Assembly: GCA_026168455.1 (NCBI GenBank)
Contig: CM047431.1
Coordinates: forward strand, 27,035,569-27,099,568
Direction of reading: 5' to 3'
DNA from: Theocolax elegans
Taxonomy: Eukaryota; Arthropoda; Insecta; Hymenoptera; Cerocephalidae
DNA: 64,000 nt
The notes beneath the pieces were generated by a model. It saw nothing but the letters and a program-made list of their open reading frames with translations. It was not told where the DNA came from and made no database searches. Positions 24,353 to 36,183 of this stretch are shown here, piece by piece. A program made the translations under genes and the position numbers. Numbering within the stretch: the first letter of the stretch is position 1; each line of letters starts with the position of its first letter.

Positions 24353-26003
24353 GGGTGGTTCTCTGTGACATCGAAGATGAAAAAAATAAATATTGCTATA
24401 ACTGTGGGAATATGTTTTTGAGGTATCCAGTAGTTCTCCTGAATTTTTTCAGATTTTTTCTGGGCCATTATTTTAAGTTACAGAGAGTCAAAGTTGACAT
24501 TTTAGCACTTTTTTGCATTATATGCCCATTTTCATGAATTTTTAGCTCCCAGGAGATGCATTTTTCACTAAAAACATAAGTATGACTTTTTTTGTAAAAT
24601 TTTCCAAACTTTTCATTAAAAATACTTTTAAAGACATAAATATATGCTGTCACACTCTTGTAAGCCATTTAAACCTTAAATAGTAAAAATCAGCAATTCT
24701 GCTCCGGACTCTGGTAACCTAATACTGTCTAAAAGCTGTCTTTTTATAGTCAGAAACTGCCTAAAAATTTCCAGAGTGGGTCTAAATCATTAAGATCACT
24801 TATGGTCAAAATATCCGGGAAAAGTGCCCGAAATATTAATAGAAATGTATATTTGTTGCCTTATAACGATGAATCTATTAGCATGATCATTGCAAAAAAA
24901 TATGTGCACTTACCTTGGAGTGGTAGAAAAGTATCTTCACTTGTTTCAGTATCCATCTAATCCCCTGTAAGCTGCTAAAAATACAAATATTATTATAAAA
25001 TTATAAAAAATTATTTTTTAAACATTTATAATGCTGGATTCTTAGTTTTACATCCCTTACAAGAATTATAATACTAATCTGAAGGATTACTATAAAAGTA
25101 TCAACATTATTATTATTATTCAGCAATACATTGTTTAGATTTCACAAACTTGTCACTGTCACGTTATCATATTATTCATTATAATTATATATCCGATTTA
25201 TTTATATATCTTTTGTATTAAATACGTATATTCAGTTATTGTAATAATGATGTTTATACATTTATAGTAATCCTTCAGATTAGTATTATAATTCTTGTAA
25301 GGGATGTAAAACTAAAAATTCAGCATTATAAACGTTTAAAAATTAATTTTTTACATTTGTATAATAATATTTGTATTTTTAGCAGCTTACAGGGGATTAG
25401 ATGGATACTGAAACAAGTGAAGATACTTTTCTACCACTCCAAGGTAAGTGCACATATTTTTTTGCAATGATCATGCTAATAGATTCATCGTTATAAGGCA
25501 ACACATATACATTTCTATTAATATTTCGGGCACTTTTTCCGGATATTTTGACCATAAGTGATCTTAATGATTTAGACCCACTCTGGAAATTTTTGGGCAG
25601 TTTCTGACTATAAAAAGACATCTTTTAGACAGTATTAGGTTACCAGAGTCCGAAGCAGAATTGCTGATTTTCACTATTTAAGGTTTAAATGGCTTACAAG
25701 AGTGTGACAGCATACATTTATGTCTTTAAAAGTATTTTAAATGAAAAGTTCGGAAAATTTTACAAAAAAGTCACAGTTATGTTTTTAGTGAAAAATGCAT
25801 CCCCTGGGAGCTAAAAATTCATGAAAATGGGCATATAATGCAAAAAAGTGCTAAAATGTCAACTTTGACTCTCTGTAACGTAAAATAATGGCCCAGAAAA
25901 AATCTGAAAAAATTTAGGAGAACTACTGGATACCTCTAAAACATATTCCCACAGTTATAGCAATATTTATTTTTTTCATCTTCGAAGTCACAGAGAACCA
26001 CCC
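24353..26003. mobile_element. Foldback element F, copy 1 (1.65-kb near-perfect palindrome)
   Basis: Begins GGGTGGTTCTCTGTGAC and ends with its complement; two arms of roughly 0.82 kb meet near 25180. Both arms carry the same 51-nt segment with splice-like borders: on the right arm 25393-25443 (TTACAG before, GTAAGT after, reading ATGGATACTGAAACAAGTGA) and on the left arm 24964-24914 on the minus strand. No transposase. The ORFs reported across it are the arms read on either strand. Confidence 0.9.
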
Positions 26004-26149
26004 ATAGATATATATATTACAAATCCATATAAACTTAGCAATAAGGGTTTATGACGCCCATGACAGAGAGGGAAGATACGTACTTTAGAACGAAACAAGA
26101 GAGAGGTTCGGGTTGTGACGCCAGGGCTCCATAACCCGCCTACCCACAC
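26004..26149. other. Short spacer between F1 and the R1-type LINE remnant
   Basis: Begins ATAGATATATATATTAC, identical to the sequence right of F2 at 39826. No feature recognised. Confidence 0.5.
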
Positions 26150-27480
26150 AGCGTCAATAGTTGAGTGCCCTTTCCGAAAACCAAACTGATTGTCGGATAG
26201 TTACCTTGCCTGTGCAATGGCTGCTTGTAGCCTGGCACAAATGACCCGCTCGAATAGCTTCCCTGCTATATCCAACAAACAGAGTGGCCGGTACGAGGAA
26301 GGGATCTCCGGTGGTCGGTTCCCCTTTGAGAGAAGCACCAGCCTCTGTACCTTCACCGTGCGGAAGCATCCTAATTGAAACATGCACTAAATGTGTCCGC
26401 AAAAATTTGTGGCACATTCAGCGCAGCGGTATTAATGACCAGACCATGTATTCCATCCAGCCCTAGAGCTTCTCCTCACTGGAACACACTGTATTGTTTA
26501 CATTACATTGCAACGTTTCGATGGAAATTCTCCATCCCTTCAGGCATTACTACACGTCAATATTCATTAAAAATTATAAAAATTCTTTCGTAGCATCTCT
26601 GAATCGCTGCACTCTCCTTTATGGATTTACACATTATATAAAAATAGAAAACAATAAATAAAATAAATAAATAAATAAATAAATAAAATTGAACAAAACA
26701 CAATGTAGTTACACAAAAGAAAAACAAAAGCAGTCAGGTAAAAACAAATGAAAACATGACAGACGGTTATTATATGATTATAGCTTGACGTGTAGTAATG
26801 CCTGAAGAGATGGAGAATTTCCATCGAAACGTTGCAATGTAATGTAAACAATACAGTGTGTTCATCAATGATCGATATAATACCTAATCCAAAAAGTGGA
26901 GTCGTTCCAGTGTTAACAATCTCCAACTCCAATAGCGCAAAGGCCTTGAGGAGTGTACGACCACGAGTATTCGTTTTCGTACTGCCCCATTCTGTCGCCC
27001 AGGCATTAAAATCCCCTCCGATATTGGCAATCGGGAGGACCTTGCACTAGTAACGATGGCACAAGGGATCCCAGAAATCCGTCGACGTTATCACTGAGTG
27101 GGAGGTAGCAACTGTATATTCGCATACCGCCACCTCCACCCACGTAAAATTGGGGAAGGAAGCGGCCATTTTTCCGGATACATACATGTTCGACGTACCC
27201 AGATGGCCGCTCTGCCAGTGGCATCACTCACCATTTCGATTCACTGAGATCCCGGTACTCCTCGCTGACGATAAAACAATGTCGGCCTCTCTTCTCTGAC
27301 CAACTGTGGTAGCAGATCCTGGGCCACAGCACAGTGGTTTAGGTTGATTTGTAGCACCCTAACCATTCTGTCAGATGCTTCAACCCTAGGCGCGGCTATG
27401 TTCTTATACACGCGCAATCCCTGCTTTGTGGCCCTCTTGGGCGCACCGGAAATACTGCGATGTGTGGTGTGTGTATGTGT
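26150..27480 (-). mobile_element. R1-type LINE remnant, unit 1 (ORF1 end, endonuclease, RT piece)
   Basis: Minus strand, high to low. A zinc-knuckle-like FRCAQEGHKAG near 27450 looks like the end of ORF1. The endonuclease starts at VLQINLNHCAVAQDLLPQLV (about 27370-27310) and continues through MRIYSCYLPLSDNVDGFLGS (27130-27080) to LLKAFAILELEIVNTG and GIISIID (about 26880). A 382-bp inverted-repeat insertion (26482-26863) follows. An RT N-terminal region then reads LGLDGIHGLVINTAA and SSYRPLCLLDIAGKLFERV (26480-26250). Frames are broken and most of the RT is lost. The motif set matches the R1/TRAS group of insect LINEs. Confidence 0.8.
26482..26863. mobile_element. Inverted-repeat insertion with CTGAAGA...GAAAC motifs, unit 1
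   Basis: Ends GAACACACTGTATTGTTTAC and its complement; arms of about 70 bp or more in opposite orientation. Each arm carries CTGAAGA-GATGGA-GAATT-TCCATC-GAAAC (plus strand 26802-26830, minus strand about 26545-26515). The helix-flanked CTGANGA/GAAAC arrangement resembles a decayed hammerhead ribozyme core, a known feature of the terminal repeats of Penelope-like elements. It interrupts the R1-type LINE between endonuclease and RT. The interior is an AAATAAATAAAT-rich tract. Confidence 0.55.
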
Positions 27481-29192
27481 GTGTAATGAAGAAAGTCTAT
27501 TAGTTACCCATCTTTACTATTTATAAAGAGGAAGCGTTTGTTTTGTATGTGCGCAAAAATCTCAAAAGTACACAATCGATTGTAACGAAAATTTAACGGA
27601 GTTCTTATGTACTAAAGTGTCATAGGCTATATTTTATATAAAAAAATCGTTTTGCTTCATTGTTAAAAAATAAAAGTTTTTACACTACAGGATGCACGGT
27701 AGTTCAGGCGCTGACCGAAGGGGCTGACGGTCTCGGGCTGCACGCGAACAAATTTATCGCTACTTAGTACATATTATCAGCCGGGCCGGTCTTCGAGTAG
27801 TCGAGTTATACGATAAAAATTTTTTCGTAACGTTTAAGCGTTCGTTGGATTCTAGTATTCAATATGAGTCCATTTTCGTTAAAATTATTTTGTTTGATTA
27901 TTGTTGTGTCACTTAAAACTTTACAAAGTGACGATCGGCCGTTGCGCCATTCATGCTACTGGTGAATAATTTACAGCTACTAAATGTCAAGTTTTTTAAA
28001 CTTGGTGCCTTTGAGTCTATGTTAGACAATTGTGTCTACCATTTAAGATCACCACGCATTGTCTTAGGGTTTTATCGTAAATGTTAATATTGCTTCTTAT
28101 TTGTAATTCTTAATTATTCTTTTATTTACTTACTATTGATTCTAAATGTCCAAATGATTGATATATACAATGAGTTAAAAATTAAATACATTAATTATTA
28201 CGTTTAAGCTAATCTATTATAACCAGTAATGGCAAAAAGAAAATTCAAATTTTAACAAGAGCAATATAAAATACGAATACAATTGAAATTTTTTTTTAAA
28301 AATTATTAATTTAGGAGCACTTAATTTAAATATTTTTTTAAATTAAAATTTCAAAATTGTATGGACAATATAAGTGAGTAGATAATGTATATTATATAAA
28401 ACATATTTTAAATAAACAAGTAGTATGTATTATTATTAGAAACAGTAGGTTATGAAGGAATGAATTTGTTTATAATAATCAAAATAAATATATGAGCTCT
28501 GTAACTAAAGGGAAAAAATAAATTTGATATAATTATGGATATAACGCAATTTTGAAAGAGGGTGGCAAATAAGAATAGCGGAGAAATAAAAGAAACAGGT
28601 TTTATTTATATGCCGCTAAAATCTTATAAATAGTTCTTTAAAATAATACAAAAATTTATTTATTTAGAAGAAAGTTTTATTACTCTAAAAGTATAAATAT
28701 TAATGACATAGAATTTGGCGATGATCCTTCGTCATTAAATAAATTAATTTTAGGATCGAAGTTCTATTGATCCGTTAAAATTAGCCAAAATTTAATAAGT
28801 TGTTACTAAATGCTTACAATTGAGTAAGTATATGCACTAACTATTTTTGTAAATTAATTTTTCATTAACATTTATATTAATTAAAATATAATAAGCTTTA
28901 TAAGAATTCATATAGTTTAAAATTTACAATTAACATTTCATATGTCTTTTTTTTTATTATTTTTATTCTGATTTCATTACACTAAATTTTGGTAAAAACT
29001 TTTATTTATAAATTATAATCGTATTTAAAAAAAAATTAAATTTTGGTATAAAACCCAATGTACTAAACAGTACCTCCAAAGTGTTGTATGAATCTGTTTA
29101 ATTTCTAATGTGTCCATGGTAGTGAAAAAATAATACATTTGAAACTTATTTTAATAAATTAATTACAAAAACCTTTTTCGAAATTAAAGATT
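27481..29192. other. AT-rich non-coding block, unit 1
   Basis: Probably the 5' region of the R1-type remnant (27480-27850, containing the GC-richer CAGGCGCTGACCGAAGG) followed by AT-rich DNA. It is repeated at 41290-43010 with many small indels. No ORF recognised. Confidence 0.5.
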
Positions 29193-29234
29193 GGGGTTGC
29201 CGCGCGAAGCGAGCAGTGGGTGAGGATCCCCCAG
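29193..29234 (+). other. Possible decayed Helitron 3' terminus, unit 1
   Basis: GGGGTTGCCGCGCGAAGCGAG followed by GGATCCCCCAGTA resembles the GC-rich hairpin plus CTAG-T ends of Helitrons, but the last bases read CCAGT and not CTAGT. Duplicated near 43012-43051. Confidence 0.3.
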
Positions 29235-29251
29235 TATATATATATATATAT

Positions 29252-29285
<34 letters not shown>

Positions 29286-29308
29286 ATATTATATATATAT
29301 ATATATAT
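29235..29308. repeat. (TA)n tract left of F' (unit 1)
   Basis: About 74 bp of TA dinucleotides with ATTATA interruptions, abutting the GGGTGG terminus of F'. Confidence 0.9.
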
Positions 29309-30165
29309 GGGTGGTTCTCTGTGACATCGAAGATGAAAAAAATAAATATTGCTATAACTGTGGGAATATGTTTTTGAGGTATCCAGTAGTTCTCCTGAAT
29401 TTTTTCAGATTTTTTCTGGGCCATTATTTTAAGTTACAGAGAGTCAAAGTTGGAATTTTGGTTCAGCCATGGTTCAGCTGCATTGACGCACTTACCTTGG
29501 AGTGGTAGAAAAGTATCTTCACTTGTTTCAGTATCCATCTAATCCCCTGTAAGCTGCTAAAAATACAAATATTATTATAAAATTATAAAAAATTATTTTT
29601 TAAACATTTATAATGCTGGATTCTTAGTTTTACATCCCTTACAAGAATTATAATACTAATCTGAAGGATTACTATAAAAGTATCAACATTATTATTATTA
29701 TTCAGCAATACATTGTTTAGATTTCACAAACTTGTCACTGTCACGTTATCATATTATTCATTATAATATATATCCGATTTATTTATATATCTTTTGTATT
29801 AAATACGTATATTCAGTTATTGTAATAATGATGTTTATACATTTATAGTAATCCTTCAGATTAGTATTATAATTCTTGTAAGGGATGTAAAACTAAAAAT
29901 TCAGCATTATAAACGTTTAAAAATTAATTTTTTACATTTGTATAATAATATTTGTATTTTTAGCAGCTTACAGGGGATTAGATGGATACTGAAACAAGTG
30001 AAGATACTTTTCTACCACTCCAAGGTAAGTGCACATATTTTTTTGCAATGATCATGCTAATAGATTCATCGTTATAAGGCAACACATATACATTTCTATT
30101 AATATTTCGGGCACTTTTTCCGGATATTTTGACCATAAGTGAATAAAGATTTATAATAATTACAG
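29309..30165 (+). mobile_element. Variant foldback F', unit 1, with exon-like segment
   Basis: Shares the F terminus, but the left arm jumps after about 150 bp (GAATTTTGGTTCAGCCATGG instead of the F sequence) to CTTACCTTGGAGTGGTAG, and the right arm stops at ACCATAAGTG near 30141. It then runs into AATAAAGATTTATAATAATTACAG, which ends in an acceptor. The exon-like 29974-30024 (start ATG at 29982, encoding MDTETSEDTFLPLQ) with GTAAGT is 141 bases upstream of that acceptor. Most of this copy is nearly identical to F1-F3. Confidence 0.75.
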
Positions 30166-30289
30166 CACCAGTTATCACAGGAAATAATTCTGGCAAAATA
30201 GTATTCTTATCACGTATTGACTTGAAACCGTCGTTAGAAGAATACCTTTTCAAATGATACGAAGACAATTTCCAATAAGGATAAGTTTT
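30166..30289 (+). pseudogene. Helitron helicase fragment, left half, unit 1
   Basis: After TTACAG the plus strand reads APVITGNNSGKIVFLSRIDL then KPSLEEYLF, a -1 shift, and RRQFPIRISF. This is the pre-C-terminal part of the Pif1-like helicase of Helitron Rep/helicase proteins (conserved ..RRQFP.R..FAMTINK..). It stops after RISF, where the repeat starting TTAGGAGTAGTTTGGG begins. The upstream exon-like MDTETSEDTFLPLQ could splice to it in frame (phase 1 to phase 1). The missing continuation ATTINKAQ... is found at 55705. Pseudogene because of the frameshift and interruption. Confidence 0.75.
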
Positions 30290-31084
30290 TAGGAGTAGTT
30301 TGGGTTTTCCTCGATATTGATGAAACAAACCATATTTATTATTTGGCGATGTTTCAATGGATATTCTCCATATTCATTTTACAAACATCTTTTAATACAA
30401 TTATTACATATTAAATCTAAATTACTTACTTTCGTCAATTCAGGTGCAAAAACATTAACAGCATCTCTGATGCGTCGCTCTATATTGAAAACAATGATTA
30501 ATAAGTATAAAAATAATAACAATCGTTTAACAATTTTTGCACAGAGATGGAGGTTATATAACATACCTTTCCCCTATTGTCGTGTCCATCATCACACAAA
30601 GAATTCAAATGTTAAATAAATAATTTAAGAACATTACAAAATAAGTTAAACATAATTACACGTATTAAGCAAAGGCAGTCTAACATTAAAATTAAAATAA
30701 GCAAACAATGTATATCACAGACGGTTATACTGAAAATTTGAAATCTCACGTTTCCCGTTTCCAGAGATACCTATGTGATCAATCTTAATTGGATTGACAA
30801 CACAGCCATCTCCAATACAGGCGCAAAACTTTAAATTACTACATATGTGTACTGATAAGAGCAATAAAAAATTAATAAATTCTTTATAATTATTTGCAAA
30901 GAGAACACAAAAAAATTAATATAAGACTAAATTAAAATTAACATTTGATTAAAAAATTTTTTCACGTTGAACAAGTAATATTGGTAATAAAATTTCTAAT
31001 AATTAAATTTAAACAGTGAAGTCTACATAATATTAAAATTTTATAAGTGAAATTGTGAATTTTTCAGTAAAACCCCTTACACTG

Positions 31085-32526
31085 TGTAACGGGGTCTGCC
31101 TCTAATTAAGACCGAAATTAGAAGCATGGCCATAGGGGCCACGGTATGGGGTCTCTACTCTCCCGATGCGGTCAATGCGGCCCGTGCATACCGATTGTAC
31201 TTACCTCGGCCGCACTGTGCAATACCGTACCTCCTTAATCGGGCGGCTTTTCTTTGCCGTCCAGGTATGATGACACGGGGAGCACCGCGCTCTCCGTCAT
31301 TGTTTCTCGGTCTTACCTTTACCTTAGCCTCCGAGTACGTGAACTCGAGAGGCTCATTACTCGGCGTGAGTTTTGCCTCTCACAAAGTGGTTTTGGGATA
31401 TTTCGGATTCAATCGACAACACGACATATACATGCAAAAGTAAATAACTTCAAGTTGAATTAATACGTTCGATTTATTAAATAAAATAATGTTACAACTA
31501 AAGAAGATTACAAAGGAATATAATGAGGTGCGCGGTTGTGTCGTATATACGTTACACGCGAGTTCCAAATAATAATATCTCGTAATGCGTCTCGTATGAA
31601 GTCGCGTCGATCCCTCGGCGGGATCGTCCTAAGCTAAACCACGAGGAAAGCTTATAACAAGGTTCACTTCTAAGTATAGAGTGAGAGAGACGGGAGTCGC
31701 CGGCCGAGTCGTCACTTTTTCTCGCTCTCGATTTTGAACGCGTTGCCCGCTGGCAACGATGATCCGCTCGCGATCTCGCGGTCTTAAAGTAAGGGATTTA
31801 TCCCGACTTACGCTTGATGTGGCGTCCTTACAATGTCCCGGACGCCACTACGCCTTAGGCCTCATAGCCGTCTATCGGCAGGTAGCTTCTCGTCGAGGCA
31901 AGGACCAAGGAAAACACAGAAGGGGACGGCGGAGCACGTCGCGCACCGTCTCCTTCGTGGCACGATTCCCACACGAACCACTACGTCGAGCCCCACTTCC
32001 TTGGGCTCGCTGCGTTCCTCGTCTACGGCGATAGCACGCGTATCCCGGGAAAACGTACCGATCCTCGATCGCTCGACTGCGTCGCGGTAAAATTTCCTCA
32101 CACGTGTCGTTTGTTCGCTCGTAGCACGGCCAGCAAACCGTAGCGTAGACCGTCCTTCGCAGTACTCTGTCGTACTCGTACTCGTACTCTACTCTACCGA
32201 ACTCGTACCGTCTCGTACCCGTACTGTACCGTACTCTTACTCTACCGAACTCGTACCGTCTCGTACCCGTACTGTCCCGTACTCTTACTCTACCGAACTC
32301 GTACCGTACCGTACTCGTACTGTACCGTACTCTTACTCTACCGAACTCGTACCGTACCGTACTAAATTTTCCGTGGGCCATCCAGAGGTCCTCTCTCCCT
32401 CCCTTGCGCACGGATCGTTGTTCGTTCGCCGCGCCGTTTCCGAGAAAAGCAATTATACCGAATGCTCGAGTTTACTAAACGAGATAATTTAATTCAAAAC
32501 GCCTTTCAATAATTAATACCGTTACA
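31085..32526. mobile_element. Solo LTR, unit 1
   Basis: Starts TGTAACGG and ends CCGTTACA, with ACTG on both sides (31081-31084 and 32527-32530), a 4-bp target duplication typical of Gypsy-type LTR elements. The 1442-bp sequence is GC-richer than its surroundings, contains AATAAA-like signals near 31475 and a CGTACC/GTACTC-rich short repeat. No internal retroviral-type genes lie beside it, so it is a solo LTR. ORFs in it carry no motifs. Confidence 0.85.
32160..32370. repeat. ~50-bp minisatellite in the LTR, unit 1
   Basis: About four copies of a unit combining CGTACTCTTACTCTACCGAA and CTCGTACCGT, with CTGTACCGTACT variants. Accounts for the 179-aa ORF on the minus strand at 31872-32411. Confidence 0.85.
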
Positions 32527-32530
32527 ACTG

Positions 32531-32954
32531 TAAAAAATATTTAGTGAATGTCATTTTTTATGAGTCCATTGTGATCGCATTGATACGAGGATAAATTTAC
32601 CACTATTACAAATTTTTTAAAGAGTCGTTTTTTATTAGTTTTTGGCTTGGAAGTTTCAGTAGTCCGCGTACGTACGTACGTACGTACACTTTTTACATAC
32701 ATTTTACCATTAATTATTACAATTGCACAACCGATAATTAATTTGTTGTCAACAATTAATTGTCGTGGTGCCAGGTATCAACTGTATGTATTCAAAAAAG
32801 TATAATATATATATATTTGTAATATATAAAAATTATATTTAGAAATATCTAAAATAAGCATTTTTCTGTGAATTCCCATTTTACTAAAAATAATATATAA
32901 AAAACAATATCTTTTTTGGACTTTATGTGTCCCTGGAATTATGACAAACAGTTC
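32531..32954. other. AT-rich Helitron interior, unit 1
   Basis: Contains a (GTAC)n microsatellite at 32669-32690 and the blocks AATTGTCGTGGTGCCAGGTA and AAGCATTTTTCTGTGAATTC, which recur near the second solo LTR at 59370 and 60665-60840. Confidence 0.7.
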
Positions 32955-35900
32955 CTAGATCTTTCGGGAATTCCTGAGGTATTTCGGGATGACGCTACTA
33001 ATTACGGGATTTCCTGGATATTTCGGGAATTCTGAAATATTTCAGAAAGACTCCACTAATTACGGGATTTCCTGGATATTTCGGGAATATCTGAGGAAAT
33101 TCGTGATGACTCTACCAATTACGGGATTTCCTGGATCTTTCGGGAATTCCTGAGGTATTTCGGGATGACGCTACTAATTACGGGAATTTCTGGATATTTC
33201 GGGAATTTCTGAGGTATTTCGGGATGACGCTACTAATTACGGGATTTCCTGGATATTTCGGGAATTTCTGAAATATTTCAGAAAGACTCCACTAATTACG
33301 GAATTTCCTGGATATTTCGGGAATATCTGAGGAAATTCGTGATGACTCTACCAATTACGGGATTTCCTGGATATTTCGGGAATATCTGAGGAAATTCGTG
33401 ATGACTCTACCAATTACGGGATTTCCTGGATCTTTCGGGAATTCCTGAGGTATTTCGGGATGACGCTACTAATTACGGGATTTCCTGGATATTTCGGGAA
33501 TATCTGAGGAAATTCGTGATGACTCTACCAATTACGGGATTTCCTGGATCTTTCGGGAATTCCTGAGGTATTTCGAGATGACGCTACCAATTACGGGAAT
33601 TTCTGGATATTTCGGGAATTTCTGAAATATTTCAGAAAGACTCCACTAATTACGGGGATTTCTGGATATTTCGGGAATATCTGAGGAAATTCGTGATGAT
33701 TCTACCAATTACGGGATTTCCAGATCTTTCGGGAATTCCTGAGGTATTTCGGGATGACGCTACTAATTACGGGATTTCCTGGATATTTCGGGAATTTCTG
33801 AAATATTTCAGAAAGACTCCACTAATTACGGAATTTCTGGATATTTCGGGAATTTCTGAGGTATTTCAGAAAGACTCCACTAATGACGGAATTTCTGGAT
33901 ATTTCGGGAATATGAGGAAATTCGTGATGACTCTACCAATTACGGGAATTTCTGGATATTTCGGGAATTTCTGAAATATTTCAGAAAGACTCCACTAATT
34001 ACGGAATTTCTGGATATTTCGGGAATATCTGAGGAAATTCGTGATGATTCTACCAATTACGGGATTTCCAGGATATTTCGGGAATTTCTGAGGTATTTCG
34101 GGATGACGCTACTAATTACGGGATTTCCTGGATATTTCGGGAATATCTGAGGAAATTCGTGATGACTCTACCAATTACGGGATTTCCTGGATCTTTCGGG
34201 AATTCCTGAGGTATTTCGGGATGACGCTACCAATTACGGGAATTTCTGGATATTTCGGGAATTTCTGAAATATTTCAGAAAGACTCCACTAATTACGGAA
34301 TTTCTGGATATTTCGGGAATATCTGAGGAAATTCGTGATGATTCTACCAATTACGGGATTTCCAGGATATTTCGGGAATTTCTGAGGTATTTCGGGATGA
34401 CGCTACTAATTACGGGATTTCCTGGATATTTCGGGAATTTCTGAAATATTTCAGAAAGACTCCACTAATTACGGGATTTCCTGGATATTTCGGGAATATC
34501 TGAGGAAATTCGTGATGATTCTACCAATTACGGGAATTTCTGGATATTTCGGGAATTTCTGAAATATTTCAGAAAGACTCCACTAATTACGGGATTTCCT
34601 GGATATTTCGGGAATTTCTGAGGTATTTCAGAAAGACTCCACTAATTACGGGATTTCCTGGATATTTCGGGAATTTCTGAGGTATTTCGGGATGACGCTA
34701 CTAATTACGGGATTTCCTGGATATTTCGGGAATTTCTGAGGTATTTCGGGATGACGCTACTAATTACGGGATTTCCTGGATATTTCGGGAATTTCTGAAA
34801 TATTTCAGAAAGACTCCACTAATTACGGGAATTTCTGGATATTTCGGGAATATCTGAGGAATTTCGTGACGATTCTACCAATTACGAGATTTCCTGGATC
34901 TTTCGGGAATTTCTGAAATATTTCAGAAAGACTCCACTAATTACGGGATTTCCTGGATATTTCGGGAATTTCTGAGGTATTTCGGGATGACGCTACTAAT
35001 TACGGGATTTCCTGGATATTTCGGGAATTTCTGAGGTATTTCGGGATGACGCTACTAATTACGGGATTTCCAGGATATTTCGGGAATTCTGAAATATTTC
35101 AGAAAGACTCCACTAATTACGGGATTTCCTGGATATTTCGGGAATTTCTGAGGTATTTCTGGATAACTCTACCAATTACGGGATTTCCTGGATCTTTCGG
35201 GAATTTCTGAGGTATTTCGGGATGACGCTACTAATTACGGGATTTCCTGGATATTTCGGGAATTTCTGAGGTATTTCGGGATGACGCTACTAATTACGGG
35301 ATTTCCTGGATATTTCGGGAATTTCTGAAATATTTCAGAAAGACTCCACTAATTACGGGAATTTCTGGATATTTCGGGAATATCTGAGGAATTTCGTGAC
35401 GATTCTACCAATTACGAGATTTCCTGGATCTTTCGGGAATTTCTGAAATATTTCAGAAAGACTCCACTAATTACGGGATTTCCTGGATATTTCGGGAATT
35501 TCTGAGGTATTTCGGGATGACGCTACTAATTACGGGATTTCCTGGATATTTCGGGAATATCTGAGGAAATTCGTGATGACTCTACCAATTACGGGATTTC
35601 CTGGATCTTTCGGGAATTCCTGAGGTATTTCGGGATGACGCTACTAATTACGGGATTTCCTGGATATTTCGGGAATTTCTGAGGTATTTCGGGATGACGC
35701 TACTAATTACGGGATTTCCTGGATATTTCGGGAATTTCTGAAATATTTCAGAAAGACTCCACTAATTACGGGATTTCCTGGATATTTCGGGAATTTCTGA
35801 AATATTTCAGAAAGACTCCACTAATTATGGTATTTCCTGGATATTTCGGGAATTTCTGAGGTATTTCGGGATGACGCTACTAATTACGGGATTTCCTGGA

Positions 35901-35960
35901 TATTTCGGGAATTTCTGAAATATTTCAGAAAGACTCCACTAATTACGGGATTTCCTGGAT
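32955..35960 (+). repeat. 59-bp satellite array, unit 1 (about 51 copies, homogeneous)
   Basis: The unit runs CGGGAATTYCTGA...ACGGGATTTCCTGGATATTT. Three variant types alternate: type A GAGGTATTTCGGGATGACG, type B GAAATATTTCAGAAAGACTC, type C GAGGAAATTCGTGATGACTC. The copy number follows from length divided by 59. Variants tend to run A-B-C, giving a ~177-bp higher-order period in places. Long ORFs are by-products of the period. It sits about 230 bp from the Helitron 3' end. Confidence 0.95.
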
Positions 35961-36183
35961 TTTTTATTTTAATACCTTGTTTTAATATATTATTATTTTG
36001 TCTTCAATTATTTTGTTGACTATTTCTTGTTTTGTTTTCTGTCAATACTTATTTTTACAGTATCTTTGTTTTTAATTCTTCTTTATAATTTTGAGATTCT
36101 TCTATTACATTTTCTTTCGTTATGTATTTTGTTCAATATTGTGGCCAAACCTTGTTTTAATCGCGAGCGAAGCGAGCGTTTTT
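35961..36183 (+). other. Helitron 3' subterminal region, unit 1
   Basis: T-rich, no ORF, ending with the GC-rich motif ATCGCGAGCGAAGCGAGCG (36160-36178) before TTTTTGGCTAG. Confidence 0.7.

Noticed and set aside
24265..24537. 90-aa plus-strand ORF (and its repeats at 29311, 38178, 43140)
   Set aside because: It is the arm of foldback F read through; the opposite strand is equally open and the copies differ by frameshifts.
29193..29234. Calling a second Helitron ending here with confidence
   Set aside because: The hairpin-like GC motif is suggestive, but the terminal CTRR-T is not present and no matching 5' end was located.
31872..32411. 179-aa minus-strand ORF with YEFGRVRVRY repeats
   Set aside because: Generated by the CGTACTCTTACTC minisatellite inside a solo LTR; the unit 2 counterpart is open on the other strand instead.
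33693..33974. 93-aa ORF with repeating ISGISEVFQ-like phrases in the 59-bp array
   Set aside because: Three 59-bp units make 177 bp, so any frame without a stop in each register reads on through; similar ORFs appear and vanish in array 2. No evidence of a protein.
32955..35960. CRISPR-like array (regular repeats)
   Set aside because: The 59-bp units are contiguous with no unique spacers, and the window is eukaryotic.
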